Part shown: positions 20,754 to 25,983 of the stretch, piece by piece
Numbering within the stretch: the stretch's first letter is position 1
Layout: every line of letters starts with the position of its first letter
Assembly (NCBI GenBank): GCA_021848165.1
Contig: JAJZMW010000142.1
Span: 1 to 25,983, forward strand
Length of the DNA stretch: 25,983 nucleotides
Origin: Thermoplasmata archaeon
Lineage (GTDB): Archaea > Thermoplasmatota > Thermoplasmata > Lutacidiplasmatales > UBA184
Reading direction: 5' to 3'
Notes under the pieces: model-generated
The model's input: only the letters and a program-made list of their open reading frames with translations
Databases searched by the model: none
Told to the model about the DNA's origin: nothing
Program-made: the position numbers and the translations under genes

Positions 20754-21941
20754 TCATCGCGGCGCGCGGGCGAGCGAGCGATAGACCTCCTCGAATCGTG
20801 CCGCCATCCGGTCGATCGAGGCGTTCGCCTGGACGAACTCCCGTCCGTGCTCCCCGAGCCGTCGCCGCGCCGTCGGGTCGTCCAGCAGCTCCTCGATCGC
20901 CGTCCGCAGCGCCCCCTCCTCCCGCATCGGCACCCGCCGCCCGTTCCACCCATCGCGCACGATCTCGGCGGGCCCGCCCTCGGCGGGTCCGATGACGGCG
21001 ATCCCGCAGGCCATCGCCTCGAGGAGGGCCACGCTCGAGGTGTCGCTCGTCGAGGGCAGCACGAAGAGGTCGGATTGCGCGAGCAGCGCCGGCTTCTCCC
21101 CCTCCTCGACCCCCCCGACGAAGCGAGCGCACCGGGCGAGGCTCTCCTCGTTCGCCAGGCGCGCGCGCACCGCGGACTCTTCCGGCCCGCGCCCCCCGAC
21201 GAGCACCGCGATCTCCCGCCGCTTCGCGACCTCCGCGACCGCGTCCAGGAATCGGTGGATCCCTTTGTCGATCGTCAGCCGTCCAAGGTAGGTGACGAGG
21301 GGGACGGCCCCCAGCCCCGTGCGGGCGCGCCAGTCCGGCCCGCTCGCGCCCGGAGAGAACCGGCTCGCGTCGATCCCGTTCGGGACGACCTCGATCGGGG
21401 GTCGGAACGGCTTGCGCGCGCGCCGGGCGATCTCGTCGCGGGCGAGCCCCGTCGGCGCCGTCGTCCGGTCGCACCGCCAGTAGAGTCCCAGGCTCCACCA
21501 CTCGGCGACGCGGAAGAACGCTCCGGTCCCCCACTTCGGGGCGACGCTCTCTCGCATCGCCCCCAAGGCGGTGTGGTAGGTCCCGACGGTCGGACGGCCG
21601 CTCCGACGGGCCACGAAGAACCCCGCCGTGCCGATCATCCCCGGAGTGTGCAGGTGCACCACCTCCGCCCAGCCCCCGAGCCCGCCCCGGCGGAGCGTGC
21701 GGGCGAGGCTCACGACGAACGGGGACCGGTACTCGGAGTACAGAGGGAGTGGGTGGGAGCGGACCCGCAGGACGCGCACTCCCTCGTCGGGAACCTCCCG
21801 CGCGGGCCCCTGCGTGGACTGGGGGCAGACGATGGCGACCTCGTGGCCCCGGCGGGTCAGCGCCCGCGCGAGCCCGTCGACCACGACCGCGACGCCGTCG
21901 CGGGTCGGTCGGTACGAATCGGTGAACAGCGCGATCCGCAT
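20754..21941 (-). CDS. GT4-family glycosyltransferase
   Basis: The 395-residue GT-B enzyme begins MRIALFTDSYRPTRDGVAVVVDGLARALTRRGHEV, a typical GT4 acceptor-domain start, with VVHLHTP at 94-100 and TYHTALG near 121-127. The donor half has VVPNGIDASRF (185-195), TYLGRLTIDKGIHRFLDA (217-234) and the sugar-nucleotide motif ending in LLEAMACGIAVIGPAEGGPAEIV, with Glu308; the first acid of the EX7E motif is Asp300. Likely transfers a sugar from a nucleotide donor to a lipid or glycan. Substrate unknown. ATG at 21941 fits the family start; a GTG at 21962 would give a 4-base overlap with the upstream gene like its neighbours. Last gene of the mevalonate operon, converging on tRNA-Arg. Confidence 0.88.
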   Translation of the reverse strand: MRIALFTDSYRPTRDGVAVVVDGLARALTRRGHEVAIVCPQSTQGPAREVPDEGVRVLRVRSHPLPLYSEYRSPFVVSLARTLRRGGLGGWAEVVHLHTPGMIGTAGFFVARRSGRPTVGTYHTALGAMRESVAPKWGTGAFFRVAEWWSLGLYWRCDRTTAPTGLARDEIARRARKPFRPPIEVVPNGIDASRFSPGASGPDWRARTGLGAVPLVTYLGRLTIDKGIHRFLDAVAEVAKRREIAVLVGGRGPEESAVRARLANEESLARCARFVGGVEEGEKPALLAQSDLFVLPSTSDTSSVALLEAMACGIAVIGPAEGGPAEIVRDGWNGRRVPMREEGALRTAIEELLDDPTARRRLGEHGREFVQANASIDRMAARFEEVYRSLARAPR

Positions 21942-21958
21942 GCCCGATCGGGCATCGT

Positions 21959-22702
21959 TCACAGGACCACTTGAAAGGAATGCTCCAGTACGCCGAGCTC
22001 TTTCGCCTCGAGGGTCCCCGGGTGGACCGAGGCCACGACGGCGGCCGACTCGGGCGGGGCCTCTTCGAGGATCCACTGGACGAAGCGGAGCGCCGTGCCC
22101 GCGTCGGACGCGAGCACGACCGCCTCCATCCCGTCGAGGTAGACGAGGGTCGACGGGACGTCCTGCAGCCGTCGGCGGACCTCGCCGCCCAGCGATTCGA
22201 TCGACGGCCCGTCCGTCCCGGCGGAGACCGCGAGACGGGCGACCTTTTCGGTCGGGACGCCGGGAAGCGCGCCCGGCGTCGCCGTGATCCAGAGGACCGA
22301 CGCGAAGCGGTCGGCGGCCGCGCCGACGATCTCGAGGGACTTCTTCGGGCGCGGCTCTCGCACGAGGTAGGTGCGCCCCGGGGCGACCCGGATCGTCGCG
22401 TCTCCTCCGGTCCATGGGCGCGGGGGGGCGAGCGGCGTCGGGGGCCGGCGGAGCCACGTCTCGGTCCGGGGATTCGCGAGCATCCCCCGGCGCTTGCGCT
22501 CGACCTCCTCGGCGAGCTGGGCGAGCCGGCTCTGCGCGAGGTACTTGAGCTCCGAGACGGTGTGGCCCCGCGTCGCGTTCGCGATCAGTTCGCGCAGCGC
22601 CGACCGGACCCCTTCGGCGTACCCGTCGGAGTACGCCCGCGCGTATTCGTTGTCGGGAGCGTCCCGGCGGTCGGCCGACGCGTCGCGATCGGGGTCGCTC
22701 AC
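21959..22702 (-). CDS. DUF835 domain protein
   Basis: The 247-residue soluble protein has an N-terminal helical region (NEYARAYSDGYAEGVRSAL, then HTVSELKYLAQSRLAQLAEEVERKRRGML) and, from about residue 105, a DUF835 domain: GRTYLVREPRPKKSLEIVGAAA, LWITATPG, STLVYLDGMEAVVLASDAG, RFVQWILEEAPPESAAVVASVHPGTLE. DUF835 is an uncharacterised alpha/beta domain seen mainly in euryarchaea, often joined to sensor modules; none is visible here. The GTG start at 22702 overlaps the DUF35 stop (GTGA), so it is translated in the mevalonate operon. A longer frame reaching 23971 is a shadow of the neighbouring genes. Function unknown; a regulatory or scaffolding role is a guess. Confidence 0.78.
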   Translation of the reverse strand: MSDPDRDASADRRDAPDNEYARAYSDGYAEGVRSALRELIANATRGHTVSELKYLAQSRLAQLAEEVERKRRGMLANPRTETWLRRPPTPLAPPRPWTGGDATIRVAPGRTYLVREPRPKKSLEIVGAAADRFASVLWITATPGALPGVPTEKVARLAVSAGTDGPSIESLGGEVRRRLQDVPSTLVYLDGMEAVVLASDAGTALRFVQWILEEAPPESAAVVASVHPGTLEAKELGVLEHSFQVVL

Positions 22703-23193
22703 GCCACGCCCGGCCCCTGCGCGGACCCGGTCGCCCGGACCGACGCCTCGTCCCGGTCGGGCGCGGCGGGACGACGGGCATCGTCGTCCTCGCGGGGCGA
22801 GAACTTGTAGCCGTAGTGAATGACGCCCGCCTTCCCCTCCTCGCGCAGCTTGCGGAAGGTCGCCCGCACGGGCAGCCCGATGCGGACCTGCCCGGGATCG
22901 AGATTCACGATCTGCCCGGTCAGGATCGGCCCCTCGGTGGTCCGCACCAGAGCCAGCACGTACGGGACCTGCATGTCGAACCCTTCGGCCGCCTCGTGGA
23001 CGACCGTGTAGGAGAGCACCTCCCCCTCTCCGCTGAGCTGGAACGGGACCATCCGACCGATCGACGCGCGGTGGTTCGAGCAGGTCGGGCAGACCGAACG
23101 CGGCGGGAAGAACACCGTGGAGCAGGAGGAGCACTTCGAGCCGCCGAGGTTGTAGCGTCGGGGCGTCTCGCGCCAGAATCGTGCGATCGACAT
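22699..23193 (-). CDS. DUF35 zinc-ribbon/OB-fold protein (thiolase-HMG-CoA synthase scaffold)
   Basis: The 164-residue protein has a rubredoxin-like zinc ribbon with Cys 21/24 and 35/38 (KCSSCSTVFFPPRSVCPTC), then an OB-fold (GEVLSYTVVHEAAEGFDMQVPYVLALVRTTEGPILTGQIVN, ending VIHYGYKF). In methanogens such a protein bridges acetoacetyl-CoA thiolase and HMG-CoA synthase and holds the shared CoA-binding site, so acetoacetyl-CoA passes directly between them. The synteny here is the same. About 35 C-terminal residues are a disordered Asp/Arg/Ala tail. The ATG at 23193 has a strong GGGAGGGG ribosome-binding site in the 12-base gap after the thiolase; the stop overlaps DUF835. Confidence 0.92.
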   Translation of the reverse strand: MSIARFWRETPRRYNLGGSKCSSCSTVFFPPRSVCPTCSNHRASIGRMVPFQLSGEGEVLSYTVVHEAAEGFDMQVPYVLALVRTTEGPILTGQIVNLDPGQVRIGLPVRATFRKLREEGKAGVIHYGYKFSPREDDDARRPAAPDRDEASVRATGSAQGPGVA

Positions 23194-23205
23194 CGTTCCC
23201 CTCCC

Positions 23206-24378
23206 TCAGTTGACGCGCTCCAGGAGGTGGACGACGCTCGTCGCGCCGGTCCCTCCGACGTCGTGGGCGAGGCCGAGGGTCGCCCGCGGAGCCTGTCGCT
23301 TCCCGGCGTCGCCACGAAGTTGCCGGACGAGCTCGACCGCTTGGGCGATCCCCACGGCCCCGAACGGTCGGCCCTGGGCCTTCAGCCCACCGGACGGATT
23401 CACCGTGGGGCCCGTGCCGCCCAGAGAGAATCGGCCGCTCGCGAACTCGCGGCCCGCCGCGCCCTTGGCCACGAACCCGAGATCCTCGAGCGAGATGAGG
23501 CCCGCGATCGAGTAGGCGTCGTGGATCTCGGCGACGCCGACGTCCGCGGGAGCGCGGCGCGCCTGGCGGAACGCCCGCTGCGCCGCCTCGACGGTCGCGT
23601 CGAGCGTCGTGAGGTCCCGACGATGCTGCAGCGCCATCGTGTCCGTCGCCACCTGGCTCGCGGCGATGCGGACGGGCGTGTCGGTGAACCGACGTGCTTC
23701 CTCGAGCGGGCCGAGGACGACGGCCGCGGCCCCGTCGGAGAGCGGGGCGCAGTCGAGCATGCCGAGCGGTTCCGCGACCGGACCGGCCGAGAGGACCTGG
23801 CTCACGGTGATCGGGTTGCGGTAGTGCGCGTTCGGGTTGCGGCTCGCCATCTCGTGATCGTGCACGCTGACCTGGGCGAGGTCCTCCCGCGTGGTGCCGT
23901 ACTCGTGCATGTGGCGCCGGGCCATGAGGGCCCAGAGCGACGGGAGCGTCGCGCCGAAGACGACCTCCCATTCGTGATCGGCGGTGGCGCTCGCGATCGC
24001 GTTGCCGCGTTCGTCCGGCACGTCGGTCATCTTCTCTGCCCCTCCGACGACGACGAAGTCGTAGAGGCCGCTGGCGACGGCGAGGTAGCCCTGGTGGAGC
24101 GCCAGCGCTCCCGAGGCGCCGCCGCCCTCGATGCGCACGCCGGGCAGATGGCGGGAACCGAGCCCCGCGTAGTCGAGGATGAGCGGCGCGATATGCTCCT
24201 GGTCCATGAGCGATCCGGCCGCCATATTCCCGAAGTAGACCGCGCTCAGCTGCGCGCTCGACATCTTCGCGTCAACGAGCGCCTGGAGCCCGGCCTCGAT
24301 CCCGATCTCGCGGAACGACCGGTCCCAAAGCTCGCCGAACTTCGTCATCCCGACCCCGAGGATCGCCACGTCGCGCAT
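23206..24378 (-). CDS. Thiolase homologue of the mevalonate operon, lacking catalytic Cys and His
   Basis: The 390-residue protein has the full archaeal thiolase layout: DVAILGVGMTKFGELWDRS at the start, GGAEKMTDVPDERGNAIASATADHEWE near 115-140, CAPLSDGAAAVVL, EIHDAYSIAGLISLEDLGF (His286), NPSGGLKAQGRPFGAVG and a C-terminal GLAHDVGGTGATSVVHLL. Family members condense two acetyl-CoA into acetoacetyl-CoA. However, the nucleophile region, normally E-A-A-C-A-S-G, reads EGGGASG, with Gly87 (24118-24120) in place of Cys; the GHP motif reads GRP, with Arg337 in place of His. The fold appears intact but thiolase chemistry by the usual mechanism does not. ATG at 24378 is two bases after the HMG-CoA synthase stop. 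Compare the intact neighbour enzyme. Confidence 0.88.
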   Translation of the reverse strand: MRDVAILGVGMTKFGELWDRSFREIGIEAGLQALVDAKMSSAQLSAVYFGNMAAGSLMDQEHIAPLILDYAGLGSRHLPGVRIEGGGASGALALHQGYLAVASGLYDFVVVGGAEKMTDVPDERGNAIASATADHEWEVVFGATLPSLWALMARRHMHEYGTTREDLAQVSVHDHEMASRNPNAHYRNPITVSQVLSAGPVAEPLGMLDCAPLSDGAAAVVLGPLEEARRFTDTPVRIAASQVATDTMALQHRRDLTTLDATVEAAQRAFRQARRAPADVGVAEIHDAYSIAGLISLEDLGFVAKGAAGREFASGRFSLGGTGPTVNPSGGLKAQGRPFGAVGIAQAVELVRQLRGDAGKRQAPRATLGLAHDVGGTGATSVVHLLERVN

Positions 24379-24380
24379 CG

Positions 24381-25433
24381 TCAGTCCTCCCCCATGTGGA
24401 TCTTGCCCCGGAACTTCGCGTAGACCGCGTAGGGGAGCTCCACCCCATGGTCGAGATACTCTTGCACCGGTCGCCCCGTCGTCCGATCGAGGCGGGCAAG
24501 TTCGTCGGTCGTCTCCATATCGAAGGCATCCGATCCGGCGCCCGAGCCGTAGCCGACGACCAGGATCCGCTCCCCGGGACCCGCGTGGTCGAGGACGTTC
24601 GCGAGCCCGATCATCGAGGCGCCGCTGTAGGTGTTGCCGATGTAGGGGGTCACGAGCCCGTAGCGCATCTGCTCGTCGTTGAACCCGAGCTGCTTGCCCA
24701 CGCGTTGGGGGAACTTGCCGTTCGGCTGATGGAAGACCACGTGGCGATAGTCCTTCGGCTCCGTCCCGCACATCTCCATCGTGCGGCGGGCGCACTCCGT
24801 GACGTGGCGGAAGTAGGCGGGCTCGCCGGTGAAGCGCCCGCCGTGGCTCGGATACCGCTGACCCTCCCGACGCCAAAAGTCGGGAGTGTCCGTGGTGTAC
24901 GATTGCGTCCGCATGACCTTCGCGATCACCCGCTCGCGGCCGATCACGAATGCGGCCCCGCCCGCGCTCGCGCTGTACTCGAGCGCGTCGCCGGGAGCGC
25001 CTTGGCTCGTGTCCGATCCGATCGCGACCCCGTAGCGGATCATCTCGGCACCGACCAGGCCGAGGCAGGTCTGGATGGCGGCGGTGCCGGCCTTGCAGGC
25101 GAACTCGAAGTCGGCCGCCGTCAGGTACGGCGTCGCCCCGACCGCCTGCGCGACGACCGTCGCGGTCGGTTTGACCGCGTACGGATGGGACTCGGAGCCG
25201 ACGTAGATCGCGCCGATCTGCTGCGGGTCGATCGCCCCGCGGGCCAGCGCGACCCGCAGCGCCTCCGTCGAGATGGTGATCGTATCTTCGTCCGGGGCCG
25301 GCACGCTCTTGCGGTGGACGTTCAGGCTGGCGCCCATCCCCGCGCCGTCGGCGCCCCACACGCGCCCGATCTCGCTCGGCGTGATCCGGTAGCGCGGCAC
25401 GTAGGCTCCGTAGCTCACGATTCCTGCTTGCAT
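24381..25433 (-). CDS. mvaS: Hydroxymethylglutaryl-CoA synthase (archaeal)
   Basis: Condenses acetyl-CoA with acetoacetyl-CoA to HMG-CoA, the first committed stage of the mevalonate pathway for isoprenoid lipids. The 350 residues match archaeal HMG-CoA synthase in length. Start MQAGIVSYGAYVPRYRI is the family N-terminus. Catalytic residues are present: Glu81 (VGSESHPYAVKPT), Cys113 (FEFACKAGT) and His235 (VFHQPNGKFP), plus GNTYSGASMIGLANVLD. It follows the 5'-cut gene by 25 bases containing a GGAG ribosome-binding site and no TATA box, so it is probably co-transcribed from further upstream. Directly followed by thiolase and DUF35. Confidence 0.95.
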   Translation of the reverse strand: MQAGIVSYGAYVPRYRITPSEIGRVWGADGAGMGASLNVHRKSVPAPDEDTITISTEALRVALARGAIDPQQIGAIYVGSESHPYAVKPTATVVAQAVGATPYLTAADFEFACKAGTAAIQTCLGLVGAEMIRYGVAIGSDTSQGAPGDALEYSASAGGAAFVIGRERVIAKVMRTQSYTTDTPDFWRREGQRYPSHGGRFTGEPAYFRHVTECARRTMEMCGTEPKDYRHVVFHQPNGKFPQRVGKQLGFNDEQMRYGLVTPYIGNTYSGASMIGLANVLDHAGPGERILVVGYGSGAGSDAFDMETTDELARLDRTTGRPVQEYLDHGVELPYAVYAKFRGKIHMGED

Positions 25434-25458
25434 CGTTCGTTCTCCGTTCCGTCCCGAC

Positions 25459-25983
25459 CTACGCCCCCTCGAGGCGCTCCAGCACGGTGGCCGGCGCGAG
25501 GGAGCTCGTCAGGAGCGGGATGTTCTCGACCTCGCTCAACCGTACGGCGAGCGGGTCGATGCGGCCGGGGCTCAGGAAAACGACCGCCGCCGGCTTGAGC
25601 GGGTGCGCCCGGATCGCGACCATCGGCGAGCGGCCGTAGCGAACGTTGGTGAACAGGAGCGCGCGCTGCGTCGTCCATCCGTAGAACTCGACGAATCGGG
25701 ATGCGTCGATCGAGAGGATCGCCCGGAGGGCGTCGAGCAACGTGAAGCCGTGGATGTCCCGATCGAGGCCCACCGACCCGACGGGCCGGGCGTGGATCCG
25801 CTCGGCGAACTCTCGCAGCGTCAACGCGACGCGGAACTCCCGCATGCCGAGGATGCCGTCCGAGTGCGGCCGCGTGCCCATGCGTTGCACGACGCGACCG
25901 CCGTGCGTCGCGTCCACGGAGATGAGGCCCTCGACGTAGCGGCGGATGAACGTCGCCCCCGGGCTCGCCCGGCGTGGGCCCTC
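25459..25983 (-). CDS. Unrecognised protein, 5' end beyond the window; possible regulator
   Basis: The reading frame is open to the window edge. A GTG at 25917 would give 152 residues, but the 22 codons before it (including FIRRYVEGL) look coding, so the gene probably begins outside. Visible parts are an alpha/beta-looking domain: VVQRMGTRPHSDGILGMREFR, then LTLREFAERIHARPVGSVGLDR, LLDALRAILSIDASRFVEFYGW, ALLFTNVRYGRSPMVAIRAHP and AAVVFLSP, ending IPLLTSSLAPATVLERL. I cannot name the family. The C-terminal part of an archaeal transcriptional regulator with a ligand-binding domain is possible, and it precedes HMG-CoA synthase by 25 bases, as a pathway regulator could; this is a guess. Confidence 0.7.
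   Translation of the reverse strand, partial: EGPRRASPGATFIRRYVEGLISVDATHGGRVVQRMGTRPHSDGILGMREFRVALTLREFAERIHARPVGSVGLDRDIHGFTLLDALRAILSIDASRFVEFYGWTTQRALLFTNVRYGRSPMVAIRAHPLKPAAVVFLSPGRIDPLAVRLSEVENIPLLTSSLAPATVLERLEGA

Noticed and set aside
20754..22781. A 675-codon minus-strand frame that could be taken as a glycosyltransferase fused to a large N-terminal domain.
   Set aside because: The first 280 codons are an out-of-frame shadow of the DUF835 gene and its flank (Arg/Pro/Gly-rich); the glycosyltransferase family start is the internal ATG at 21941.
23206..25359. A 717-codon minus-strand frame that could be read as a thiolase with a 327-residue N-terminal extension.
   Set aside because: The extension is a shadow of HMG-CoA synthase in another frame; ATG 24378 gives the standard thiolase N-terminus two bases after the synthase stop.
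1..25983. CRISPR arrays, insertion sequences, integrase or toxin-antitoxin genes.
   Set aside because: I looked for regularly spaced repeats, terminal inverted repeats and transposase motifs and saw none; the content is housekeeping throughout.

Overview
This is a high-GC archaeal chromosomal window. Archaeal-only ribosomal proteins (eS4, eL19, eL32), an RNase P protein inside the ribosomal cluster, a Cbf5-type pseudouridine synthase with a PUA domain, a DUF106 membrane insertase, an archaeal HMG-CoA synthase/thiolase/DUF35 operon, DUF99, and TATA boxes as promoters all point to Archaea. A DUF835 gene and the absence of eL34 and eL14 from the spc-like cluster suggest a GC-rich Thermoplasmata-type euryarchaeote; that placement is an inference.

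Layout. (1) 1-17075, minus strand: one long convoy in the order uL3-uL4-uL23-uL2-uS19-uL22-uS3-uL29-rnp1-uS17-uL14-uL24-eS4-uL5-uS14-uS8-uL6-eL32-eL19-uL18-uS5-uL30-uL15-secY-DUF106-cmk-cbf5-RND/MMPL protein. Most junctions are ATGA/GTGA 4-base overlaps or gaps of a few bases, so translation is probably coupled. TATA boxes are visible before uL3 and, again, before secY. (2) 17076-20754: a short mixed-strand region with a threonine dehydratase (+), a DUF2203 protein (+), a zinc-ribbon membrane protein (-), a DUF99 protein (+) and a tRNA-Arg(UCU) (+) whose T-loop is interrupted by about 32 bases. (3) 20754-25983, minus strand: an operon starting beyond the window edge, with an unrecognised 5'-cut gene, HMG-CoA synthase, a thiolase homologue, DUF35, DUF835 and a GT4 glycosyltransferase.

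How the genes work together. The first block makes the core of both ribosomal subunits, the Sec channel and a DUF106 insertase, plus tRNA/rRNA maturation proteins (Rnp1, Cbf5) and CMP kinase. The last block carries the entry enzymes of the mevalonate pathway for isoprenoid membrane lipids; in studied archaea, thiolase, HMG-CoA synthase and DUF35 form one complex.

The most striking observations: the thiolase in the mevalonate operon has Gly where the nucleophilic Cys is expected and Arg where the GHP-motif His is expected, while the HMG-CoA synthase next to it keeps its catalytic residues; a probable T-loop intron in tRNA-Arg; a DUF99 gene with no usable start codon near its conserved N-terminus and a stop codon inside the tRNA; SecY with two extra N-terminal membrane segments; and an RND/MMPL gene stopped by TAG after 245 codons. 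I found no CRISPR array, insertion sequence or integrase. Every stretch longer than 300 bases is occupied by a gene.
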